The notes under the pieces are model-generated. The model was not told where the DNA came from and made no database searches. It saw only the letters and a program-made list of their open reading frames with translations. Shown here one piece after another: positions 1-6,033 of a DNA stretch of 10,066 nucleotides. Position numbers and translations under genes: made by a program. This stretch comes from an uncultured Cellvibrio sp. (GTDB taxonomy: Bacteria > Pseudomonadota > Gammaproteobacteria > Pseudomonadales > Cellvibrionaceae): positions 1 through 10,066 of the forward strand of contig CAMPIG010000146.1 in the NCBI GenBank assembly GCA_946886255.1. Reading direction: 5' to 3'. The first letter of the stretch is position 1. Each line of letters begins with the position of its first letter.

Positions 1-266
1 TGGGTGGCGTTGTTCTTGCCGAAGATCTCGATATCAATCTCTTCCCAAAAGACACCGTTCTGCTCGGACCCGTTTTTGTATGTGAAAAACGTGGAGAGTA
101 CACCACTGCCTTTGGCGGCCCGCATCCGCATTTCATAGCGGCCGTAGTGGTAGCTTTGGTTGGAGTAGATTTCCGCACCCTTGTAGGGTTTCGCGGTGGC
201 ATGACCGGCCATGAAGATGGCGGAACTGAGGAGCAGGAGGACAAATAACGAGTAGAGTTTGCGCAT
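1..266 (-). CDS. GH16 beta-glucanase (lichenase-like, apparently circularly permuted), partial
   Basis: This is the 5' part of a secreted endo-beta-glucanase; the remaining C-terminal part lies outside the left edge. I translated 88 codons from the ATG at 264-266. A typical signal peptide occupies residues 1-25 (MRKL, then a Leu-rich core, ending ATA before KPYKG). It is followed at once by the GH16 segment GAEIYS, YGRYEMRMRAAKGSG and the active-site motif EIDIE at residues 76-80. By family knowledge Glu76 is the nucleophile, Asp78 the assisting acid and Glu80 the acid/base. GH16 enzymes of this branch cut mixed-linkage beta-1,3-1,4-glucans outside the cell. In Bacillus-type lichenases about 50 residues lie between the signal peptide and this segment; here there are almost none, as in the circularly permuted Fibrobacter succinogenes enzyme. 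A good ribosome binding site (AAGGTG, 7 nt before ATG) supports the start. The family is certain; the exact substrate is inferred. Confidence 0.9.
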   Translation of the reverse strand, partial: MRKLYSLFVLLLLSSAIFMAGHATAKPYKGAEIYSNQSYHYGRYEMRMRAAKGSGVLSTFFTYKNGSEQNGVFWEEIDIEIFGKNNAT

Positions 267-401
267 AGAGTTTCACCTTTATGATTATTAGAGGACTCCG
301 GGAGCGGAAGATATCCGCCCGGTCATGATCCCGAAATCGACACAGGTGATCGCGCCATTTTGCGCAGTGAACCTAAACTGGTGCGTATTTGGCGCCCTCG
401 T

Positions 402-435
402 TGGCGCGTTTGATGAGAGCTGGCGCGCTTGATGA
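402..435. repeat. Imperfect 19-nt-period direct repeat
   Basis: TGGCGCGTTTGATGA (402-416) recurs as TGGCGCGCTTGATGA (421-435), with 14 of 15 bases identical and a 4-nt spacer. It lies in the 180-nt gap between the hydrolase stop and the glucanase start. It could be a small duplication or a binding site for a regulator of the glucanase gene. No convincing sigma-70 promoter was seen in the gap. Confidence 0.55.
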
Positions 436-440
436 AGTTA

Positions 441-460
441 TTGTGCTCAGCGAAGCACAA
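441..460 (-). other. Stem-loop spanning the hydrolase stop codon
   Basis: Perfect 7-bp inverted repeat, TTGTGCT (441-447) and AGCACAA (454-460), around a 6-nt loop. It covers the TGA stop of the minus-strand hydrolase. On the minus strand it is followed by AATAACTTC rather than a T-run, so it is not a standard intrinsic terminator. It might protect the 3' end or weakly attenuate transcription towards the glucanase. Confidence 0.4.
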
Positions 461-1247
461 AGTCGCGGATGGCTTTTAATGCATTGGGATTGTCGAACAG
501 GTTGTTATGGCCGACGCCCGGCAACTCCAGCAGCTCCTTGGGGCTATTGATAGCGGCATAAGTGGCGAGAGAATCCTTGGGCGGAATGACCACATCGGCA
601 TCGCCGACCAGCATCAACACCGGGCAGGTGAACTGTTCGGCATAAGTAATCAGCTCAAAAGGGTGTTGCAGCAGCCATGTTACCGGCAGGATCGGAAACA
701 TCCGCTTGCCGTTCTGGACGGCACTTTTCAGGGGCGTCAGCAAGACCAGCTTATCGACCCGCCGCTGGGTGGCGAGATAACCCGCCACTGCCGAGCCCAG
801 GCTGCGGCCGATCACCACCACTTGCGAGGTATCGAGATTGTGCCGTTGAGCCAGTTCATCATAGATGGCCTCGGCATCCGCATAGAGCGCAGCCTGGGAC
901 GGCGCACCTTCGCTGCGACCATAGCCCCGGTAATTGAAGGCATAGGTATAACGCGCACCGATTTTTTGCAGGATCGGTAAGAGACTGATGACATCTTCCG
1001 CATTGCCGCCGAAATAGAGAATGATGAGCGCGTTATCGGCCGCCGGGTCCTCCAGCTGCCAGCCGCTCAGCAGCGCATCCTCTCCCGCTAACGCAATATG
1101 TTGCCCCGCATATTGCGCATAAGCTGCGTCCTCAGCGGTCGTGCGCGGAAAGATCAGGCGCGTCTGCCACAAGAATGCCAGGGCGCAGAGCAGGAGATAA
1201 CACAGGATAATAAACAACAGGATAGTCAGCATGGGTCCGGTCTTCAT
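447..1247 (-). CDS. Membrane-anchored alpha/beta hydrolase (Bem46/ABHD13-like)
   Basis: 266-residue serine hydrolase of the alpha/beta fold, probably an esterase or acyl hydrolase tethered to the inner membrane; its substrate cannot be read from sequence. An uncleaved N-terminal membrane segment spans about residues 7-27. Next come the RLIFPR motif typical of the Bem46/YfhR group and the oxyanion-hole segment YFGGNAED (78-85). The nucleophile elbow is GRSLG with Ser149, Asp218 lies in GDADVVIP, and His247 lies in GVGHN, so the triad is complete and the length is normal for the group. The Shine-Dalgarno before the annotated ATG is weak, and Met6 is a possible alternative start that keeps the anchor. 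The gene is divergent from the YdjM-type gene and points towards the glucanase, but the 180-nt gap argues against a tight operon. Confidence 0.85.
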   Translation of the reverse strand: MKTGPMLTILLFIILCYLLLCALAFLWQTRLIFPRTTAEDAAYAQYAGQHIALAGEDALLSGWQLEDPAADNALIILYFGGNAEDVISLLPILQKIGARYTYAFNYRGYGRSEGAPSQAALYADAEAIYDELAQRHNLDTSQVVVIGRSLGSAVAGYLATQRRVDKLVLLTPLKSAVQNGKRMFPILPVTWLLQHPFELITYAEQFTCPVLMLVGDADVVIPPKDSLATYAAINSPKELLELPGVGHNNLFDNPNALKAIRDFVLR

Positions 1248-1280
1248 GGTCGCTTCGTCTCAGTCAGAGAGGGTGAATAA

Positions 1281-1312
1281 CACGAATAGCAGGGTAAATC
1301 CACGAAGCAGGG
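1281..1312. repeat. Short direct repeat in a divergent gap
   Basis: CACGAATAGCAGGG (1281-1294) recurs as CACGAAGCAGGG (1301-1312), the second copy lacking TA. The repeat lies in the leader of the minus-strand hydrolase, 34 nt upstream of its ATG. It may be a replication slip or a regulator site; there is no further evidence for either. Confidence 0.4.
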
Positions 1313-1373
1313 CGATATTTAGACAGCCGCCACAGTTTTTGATGTACCTGAACAGCGTGTTTCAGCGCGTCTT

Positions 1374-1401
1374 CGTATAAAGTGCAACGCATTACTTTCA
1401 A
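1374..1401 (-). promoter_or_regulatory. Candidate sigma-70 promoter for the alpha/beta hydrolase
   Basis: On the minus strand, TTGAAA (1396-1401) is followed after 16 nt by TATACG (1374-1379), a near-consensus -35 with a partial -10. Transcription would begin about 120 nt upstream of the hydrolase ATG. On the opposite strand the same place reads TATAAA (1376-1381), which could serve as the -10 of the YdjM-type gene, although no good -35 sits before it. The call is by inspection only. Confidence 0.25.
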
Positions 1402-1417
1402 ACACAGAGAGAGTTTT

Positions 1418-2434
1418 ATGGATTCACTTTCACAAGCCGCGTTGGGTTCTGCTGTGGGCATAGCGGTCATGGGCCGCCGCACGGCGTTATGGAAAGCGGC
1501 ACTGATCGGCGCCGCCTTTGGCACCCTGCCCGATCTGGATGCCTTTATCGATCACGGCGATCCGATTCGCAATATGACCTTTCATCGAGCGGCGAGTCAT
1601 TCGTTGTTTTACCTTACGCTGTTGTCGCCAGCGCTGGCTTGGCTGATCAGCAAATTGTCTGGACAAATCAACAATTTCAAACGCTGGTGTCTGGCGATCT
1701 GGCTGATCCTGATTACCCATGTGTTACTGGATTTTATGACCGTCTACGGTACGCAAATGGCCTTGCCGTTTACGGATTATCCCTTTGGGGTTGGCAGTAT
1801 TTTTATCATTGATCCCTTGTACACCCTGCCGTTGTTGTTCGGTGTTACTACGGCGCTGATTTTTTATCGTACGTCGGGTTTACGCTGGAATGCATTAGGG
1901 CTTTCGCTGAGCACGGTGTATCTCGCGTGGACGTTCCTGGCGCAGTGGTACGTGGAAAACGTAACGGATGACTACCTTACACAACAACATGTAAAGGTTG
2001 AGCAGCGATTGGTAACACCCACGCCATTTAATACGCTGTTATGGCGAATTGTGGTGATGACACCGGAGGGTTATGCGGAAGGTTTTTATTCACTCCTGGA
2101 TAAAACACCGCAATTAAATTTGAAACATTTTCCGCGCAACGAGGAGTTGTTTAATGCAGTGCGCGGCAACTGGGAAGCAGAACGGATTGCCTGGTTCAGT
2201 CACGGGTTTTTCAAGATGCATGAAGAGGATGGCAAGTTGATGATTACCGATTTGCGCATGGGGCAGGAACCCTTTTATACCTTTAGGTTTGTTATTGCTG
2301 AGCGAGCTGGTGATGCCTGGCAGTCGGTGACGCCAACACAAGTAGCGACCAGCCCTGACATGGAACTCGCATTGGATTGGTTGGGACAACGAATGGGTGG
2401 CGATATTGTTGATCCGCCGTGGTTGGTGGAGTGA
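1418..2434 (+). CDS. YdjM-type inner-membrane metal-dependent hydrolase (DUF457 family)
   Basis: 338-residue membrane protein of the YdjM/DUF457 family, annotated generally as membrane-bound metal-dependent hydrolases; the reaction is not known. I start it at the ATG at 1418 because AGAGAG lies 5 nt before it; the in-frame GTG at 1382 lacks such a site. The conserved potential metal ligands are in place: LPDLDAF (37-43), FHRAASHS (55-62) and HVLLDFMTVYGTQ (101-113). Hydrophobic stretches at about 64-79, 90-108, 126-148 and 157-176 suggest four or five membrane passes. They are followed by a soluble C-terminal region of roughly 150 residues that is longer than in the short E. coli-type members. 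The E. coli homologue belongs to the SOS regulon, but no proper LexA box was found here. Transcription converges on the S9 peptidase gene. Confidence 0.85.
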   Translation: MDSLSQAALGSAVGIAVMGRRTALWKAALIGAAFGTLPDLDAFIDHGDPIRNMTFHRAASHSLFYLTLLSPALAWLISKLSGQINNFKRWCLAIWLILITHVLLDFMTVYGTQMALPFTDYPFGVGSIFIIDPLYTLPLLFGVTTALIFYRTSGLRWNALGLSLSTVYLAWTFLAQWYVENVTDDYLTQQHVKVEQRLVTPTPFNTLLWRIVVMTPEGYAEGFYSLLDKTPQLNLKHFPRNEELFNAVRGNWEAERIAWFSHGFFKMHEEDGKLMITDLRMGQEPFYTFRFVIAERAGDAWQSVTPTQVATSPDMELALDWLGQRMGGDIVDPPWLVE

Positions 2435-2436
2435 GA

Positions 2437-2468
2437 GGTGTCGGATTACGCTACGCTAATCCGACACC
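2437..2468. repeat. REP-like palindrome between convergent genes
   Basis: Perfect 12-bp inverted repeat, GGTGTCGGATTA (2437-2448) and TAATCCGACACC (2457-2468), around the loop CGCTACGC. It begins two bases after the YdjM-type stop codon. I recognise the GTCGGATTA...TAATCCGAC core as an interspersed palindrome common in proteobacterial intergenic regions. It has no T-run on either side, so it is not a textbook terminator. Its position between convergent genes would still suit 3'-end stabilisation or bidirectional termination. Only one copy is present in this window. Confidence 0.75.
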
Positions 2469-2515
2469 CAACCCATTCATCGCGAAAAAGCCGCAACACA
2501 TTACCTTTTATAAAA

Positions 2516-4522
2516 CTAAATCCCCGCCTGCTGCGCCGCTTTCGCGACCGGCACATCAACCGGCAAATACTTCTGCAAAAACGCCTCCATGGCTTCAAAG
2601 GTTTGTTTGCGGTGAGGCAGGTAATCCAGGTGATGGCTGCCGCCTTCCAGTTCGATGTACTCATACACTTTATTGTATTTTTTCAAACGCTTTGCCATCA
2701 GGCGGCTTTGGTCAACCGGTACGATCGTATCGTCCGCGCCATGCAATAACAAAATCGGAATCTTCACCCGTTCCGCCAGACGCGCGGGCGAGGTTTCGCG
2801 CAATTGTTTGGTGTCCTTGCCCAGCTGTTCGCGCATCGCATTTCTGTTCACAAAATGACGCGCCGTGTTGCGCAATTTTACGATGTCTGAGATACCGGCG
2901 AAGCTGATCGCACACTGAAACAGATCCGGTGTCTTGGTCGCCCCCATCAAGGCCGCATAACCGCCGTAACTGCCGCCGGCAATGCATACGCGTTTGGGAT
3001 CGGTAATCTTTTCATCCACCAAAAATTTCACTGCATCTTCCAGGTCATCCTGCATGGCGAGGCCCATACCCCCCACGGCCATCATCATAAAATCGTGGCC
3101 GTAACCGGAAGAGCCACGAAAATTGGGTTGAAACACTGCATAGCCGCGATTCACCATAAATGCCGAGAAACTGTCGTAACCTCTACCATCTTGTGACATC
3201 GGGCCGCCGTGGGGCAGGATAATCGTGGCGATGGGGGTGTCTTTAAACGTTTTGGGTAGTGACAAGTAGCCTTCCAATTCCAAACCATCACGCGCTTTGT
3301 AAGTCACCAGTTCTTTTTCCACTAGCACGCCGTTGCTTAATTCCGGATAAATATCGGCAACGAAGTCGAGCGTCTTTTTATCGCGGTTGCCAAACAGGTA
3401 TTGGCCGGGTTGGGTATCGCCGACGGAAAACAGAATGTATTTGCGTGCGTCATCGCTAAAGCTGGCGATGTAATTGCCAAAATCGGGTAAAGCTTTGTCT
3501 ATCCCTTTTTGGAAGGCTTGGAATTCCGGATTCCAGAAAATACTCTTGCCTCCGCCATCGTGATAATACAAACCCACCGCATCGCGATGGGCGGGTGAAT
3601 AAATTAAATTGCCGGAGACATCGTAATCAGGGTTACTGAGGATCAACTCCATCGGATAACCTTCTTTCGATAAGTCGGCTTTGTACACGGCTTGCCTGCC
3701 TTCGTGATCCGCGAGCAAATACAAGGTGTTGCCATCTTTGCCAAACCCGAGCGGGCTAATACCAGGTTCTTCAAACACCACATAGGACCAGGCGACATTC
3801 CACTTGTTGGTCTGCGGGTCGAGCACGCGGATGCTGACCCTGCGTTCGCGGTCGTTATAACCTTCACCCAAACGGACGTTGCCCTGCTGATCCGCCATCC
3901 AGGAGCGCACCGATGCCATGTATTTTTTTACGCGGCGCAAACGGCCATTGTTAACGTTGGCTTTATAAACAGTTTGATGATTGGGAAGTTCGCGGTCCAC
4001 GCTCAGGAGGATATGGTCGGGATCATCGGGCAGGATACTGATGACGTTGTCCTGGAACTGGCTGATCCACCCGTTAGCTTCATCATCGGGCCGCACCAGG
4101 GTAATCATCTTGGATGGCTTTTTCGCATCTATCGCCAGCAGGCGTGTTTCCGTAAAACGCAACTGCGTGCCACGGCGGCTGTCAAAACGCAGGCTCATCA
4201 ACAAGCGATCATTGTTGGCCCAGCGCACCCAATTAAATTTAAATTGTTCGTTGTCGGTTTTGGTAGGATAGAAAACCTCACCAGTGCTCAGATTCAAGGT
4301 CATCAGCACCGTGTCTTTACCGATATTACGCAACGCAATCAGGTGCGTGCCATCCGGTGATAATTTCACGTTATGTATCGCTTCGTCGCGATAGAAAGCT
4401 TCCAGCGGCAGTGGCGCCTCGGGTGCAGCGTGAGTGAATTGCGAAGCGACGGTAAGTAGCAAACAGTTGATAATAAACATTGTGCGGGCATGTCGTTCGC
4501 GTACCCAGGTAAATGTGAACAT
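2516..4522 (-). CDS. Exported S9 (prolyl oligopeptidase) family peptidase
   Basis: 668-residue serine peptidase with the two-domain layout of the S9 family. Residues about 40-395 form a beta-propeller-like region (for example VKLSPDGTHLIAL near the start) and about 400-655 form the alpha/beta-hydrolase catalytic domain. The catalytic domain shows the oxyanion segment LPHGGP (436-441), NFRGSSGYG (467-475), Ser518 in GGSYGG, Asp598 in HGADDTIVP and His630 in EGGSHH, so the triad appears complete. The N-terminus is basic (RERHAR), then hydrophobic (MFIINCLLLTVA), ending SQFTHAA, which reads as a signal peptide for export; an inner start at Met15 would also leave one. AAGGA 8 nt before the ATG at 4520-4522 favours the longer form. 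Members cleave peptides, often as dipeptidyl- or oligopeptidases; the specificity here is unknown. It lies 60 nt downstream of the Sm-like-tailed protein gene and is probably co-transcribed. Confidence 0.93.
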   Translation of the reverse strand: MFTFTWVRERHARTMFIINCLLLTVASQFTHAAPEAPLPLEAFYRDEAIHNVKLSPDGTHLIALRNIGKDTVLMTLNLSTGEVFYPTKTDNEQFKFNWVRWANNDRLLMSLRFDSRRGTQLRFTETRLLAIDAKKPSKMITLVRPDDEANGWISQFQDNVISILPDDPDHILLSVDRELPNHQTVYKANVNNGRLRRVKKYMASVRSWMADQQGNVRLGEGYNDRERRVSIRVLDPQTNKWNVAWSYVVFEEPGISPLGFGKDGNTLYLLADHEGRQAVYKADLSKEGYPMELILSNPDYDVSGNLIYSPAHRDAVGLYYHDGGGKSIFWNPEFQAFQKGIDKALPDFGNYIASFSDDARKYILFSVGDTQPGQYLFGNRDKKTLDFVADIYPELSNGVLVEKELVTYKARDGLELEGYLSLPKTFKDTPIATIILPHGGPMSQDGRGYDSFSAFMVNRGYAVFQPNFRGSSGYGHDFMMMAVGGMGLAMQDDLEDAVKFLVDEKITDPKRVCIAGGSYGGYAALMGATKTPDLFQCAISFAGISDIVKLRNTARHFVNRNAMREQLGKDTKQLRETSPARLAERVKIPILLLHGADDTIVPVDQSRLMAKRLKKYNKVYEYIELEGGSHHLDYLPHRKQTFEAMEAFLQKYLPVDVPVAKAAQQAGI

Positions 4523-4527
4523 GGATA

Positions 4528-4540
4528 GAGTCCTTGTGTC
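4528..4540 (-). promoter_or_regulatory. Ribosome binding site in a leader shared with the upstream gene
   Basis: On the minus strand this reads GACACAAGGACTC, with the AAGGA Shine-Dalgarno 8 nt before the S9 peptidase ATG. The same 13 bases precede the upstream gene at 5850-5862 at nearly the same distance from its ATG. The site decides the longer start of the peptidase. Confidence 0.7.
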
Positions 4541-4582
4541 TTTATTGTGCTGATGAAATTTTTGTCAGTCCTGGTCGTGCGG

Positions 4583-5845
4583 TTAATCGGTGAGTCTTAC
4601 CTCCTTGATATCATCCAGCTGAATTGGCATCACCAGATGCCCGCCTTGTTCAAAACGTTGAAATTGAATGCGCCCCTCTTCCACTGCGCGAATTTGCCCG
4701 CGATAATTTTTGCCATTGTGCAGACGAACACGCACGCTTTTACGCAAATGATTTTTCAAATTGTCCAGCGATAATAAATTCGGATCGACAACCGGTTCCG
4801 CTGCAACAGCCTCTTGCTCGGTTTCCTTTTGCGCAACGATTTGCGCTTGCTCTTCTTCTGTTAAACCCACTAGGTCCAGCGTAACCACCGGAGCATCGTT
4901 AACTTCCAGATTACCCTGCAAACGATAAATTAAAATATTCGCCGGTGTTTCAAAGAGATCACGCAAGGACAGGCTGGTGGCGGGAAATAAATACAAGCTG
5001 AAACGGTCAGGTGTCTGTACAAAATTTTCGTAAGCGGCGGTCACCTTGGGGCCGGCGGCAATACCCTGGCGATGCCAGTAATCCTGCCAGGCTGCCAGAT
5101 GATGTGCGCGGTATTCAGTCGGTGTCATACCGGTTTCCGCCGCGCAGAATTTAATAACGTTCGTGGCGTAACCCAAATCTTCATATTCCACATCAAGGCT
5201 GTTTAATGCGGCACGGGTAAAGGTCGCTGCCATCACTTGCGCAGAGCGGGAGCTGGCACCGAGCTGGATATCGGCGGTAATCTCCAGACGCGCCAGTTCT
5301 TCGGTAAGGTTACGGACATAGAGGCGAAGTTTTTGCCCGTCGCCGATGATTTCGTAATCCAGATCGATATTCATCACCAGTTCTTCATAACCCATATCCA
5401 TCAGATCATGACCACTAAATTTTTGTCGATTACCGCAGCCCAAGGCATCAAAGCCCTGAGCGGTGCTGAAGGTCTGGCTGCTACCGTAGACGCTGCCGCC
5501 GGTAAGAATCCGCAGCCCGCTCACCGACACACCCAGATGCTGCGGAAACTGCTGCTTTTTCGCATCTTCGGACAGGTAAAACAAACCCAGCGCGTTGCCG
5601 GTACGCAACTTGACTTGGTTGATCAACACCGCATCGTTAGCCCCGTGAGGCTGGAAACGTAAATGATTGATTTGCGCTTCGCCGGTGTGAGTCACATTGA
5701 CATCGCGGTAACTGAAGTCACCCACCACCTGCGCGGCCTGGACCAGTTGGTCGTGGCTCTTTTTCATCTGGGATTCGTAGTAGAACTTGCCGCCGAAGAA
5801 AACGCCGGCGGCAATCAGGATGGCGAGGATCAGGAAGCGCTTCAT
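4583..5845 (-). CDS. Membrane-anchored protein with a C-terminal Sm-like domain (unrecognised family)
   Basis: 420-residue protein that I cannot place in a named family. An N-terminal signal anchor spans residues 3-19 (RFLILAILIAAGVFFGG), followed by a charged stretch and a large beta-rich region (about 40-325) expected to face the periplasm. That region contains Cys137 and Cys234, which could form a disulfide. A Glu/Gln/Ala-rich linker spans about 329-355. The tail, about 366-418, contains VRVRLHNGKNYRGQI, then EEGRIQF, then LDDIKEVRL. This is the strand and turn pattern of a small Sm-like barrel (Gly-Lys-x-x-x-Gly in strand 2, closing I-x-x-V). The start is supported by AAGGA 8 nt before ATG. 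It is the first gene of a likely two-gene unit with the S9 peptidase. The Sm-like assignment is by eye and tentative. Confidence 0.75.
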   Translation of the reverse strand: MKRFLILAILIAAGVFFGGKFYYESQMKKSHDQLVQAAQVVGDFSYRDVNVTHTGEAQINHLRFQPHGANDAVLINQVKLRTGNALGLFYLSEDAKKQQFPQHLGVSVSGLRILTGGSVYGSSQTFSTAQGFDALGCGNRQKFSGHDLMDMGYEELVMNIDLDYEIIGDGQKLRLYVRNLTEELARLEITADIQLGASSRSAQVMAATFTRAALNSLDVEYEDLGYATNVIKFCAAETGMTPTEYRAHHLAAWQDYWHRQGIAAGPKVTAAYENFVQTPDRFSLYLFPATSLSLRDLFETPANILIYRLQGNLEVNDAPVVTLDLVGLTEEEQAQIVAQKETEQEAVAAEPVVDPNLLSLDNLKNHLRKSVRVRLHNGKNYRGQIRAVEEGRIQFQRFEQGGHLVMPIQLDDIKEVRLTD

Positions 5846-5849
5846 ACAG

Positions 5850-5862
5850 GAGTCCTTGTGTC
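5850..5862 (-). promoter_or_regulatory. Ribosome binding site in a 13-nt leader shared with the S9 gene
   Basis: On the minus strand this reads GACACAAGGACTC, identical to 4528-4540, and lies 4 nt before the ATG. It contains the AAGGA Shine-Dalgarno of the 420-residue membrane protein. Confidence 0.7.
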
Positions 5863-5880
5863 GAAGCCGGAGGCGGCTTC
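5863..5880 (-). other. Stem-loop immediately upstream of a ribosome binding site
   Basis: GAAGCC (5863-5868) and GGCTTC (5875-5880) form a perfect 6-bp GC-rich stem. On the minus strand the loop reads GCCTCC, which is Shine-Dalgarno-complementary in character. It directly abuts the shared leader. It could affect access to the start of the membrane-protein gene. There is no T-run, so a terminator is unlikely. Confidence 0.35.
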
Positions 5881-5908
5881 ATGGGCTCATCCAGCTGGCA
5901 GAATAATT

Positions 5909-5928
5909 CGCTTTTATACCGAAAAGCG
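5909..5928 (-). other. Stem-loop in the gap downstream of azoR
   Basis: CGCTTTT (5909-5915) and AAAAGCG (5922-5928) form a perfect 7-bp inverted repeat with a 6-nt loop. On the minus strand it lies 100 nt after the azoR stop and is followed by AATTATTCT, only weakly T-rich. It may end azoR transcription inefficiently. The same bases contain TATAAA on the minus strand, a possible -10 for the downstream gene, but no good -35 was found. I saw no gene in the 183-nt gap 5846-6028. Confidence 0.3.
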
Positions 5929-6016
5929 GGGGTAAGTGCGAGGGGCTGGGTCTAAAAAGCGCGCCCGATGCTCAGCAAAACCGCACTCAACCGTAACATA
6001 ACTGCCAAAGCCGTCG

Positions 6017-6033
6017 AATAACACCGGGTTATT
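6017..6033 (-). other. Small stem-loop spanning the azoR stop codon
   Basis: AATAAC (6017-6022) and GTTATT (6028-6033) form a 6-bp AT-rich stem with a 5-nt loop across the TAA stop. There is no adjacent T-run. Its stability is low and its role is unclear. Confidence 0.25.

Noticed and set aside
507..980. Plus-strand open frame of 157 codons inside the hydrolase gene.
   Set aside because: It is a shadow frame antisense to a gene with a complete catalytic triad and resembles no known family.
1348..1365. Inverted repeat CTGAA-N8-TTCAG upstream of the YdjM-type gene as a LexA box, since the E. coli homologue is SOS-controlled.
   Set aside because: CTG and CAG are separated by 12 nt instead of the required 10, and the AT-rich centre of the consensus is missing.
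1382..1417. GTG at 1382 as the start of the YdjM-type protein.
   Set aside because: It has no ribosome binding site and adds 12 polar residues; the ATG at 1418 has AGAGAG at a suitable distance.
2490..2515. Intrinsic terminator downstream of the S9 peptidase.
   Set aside because: A T-run (CTTTTT on the minus strand) is present but no stem precedes it, and the TTTTATAAAA near the stop has no loop.
3692..4360. Plus-strand open frame of 222 codons inside the S9 peptidase gene.
   Set aside because: It lies antisense to the well-conserved propeller region, shows no domain and has no convincing ribosome binding site.
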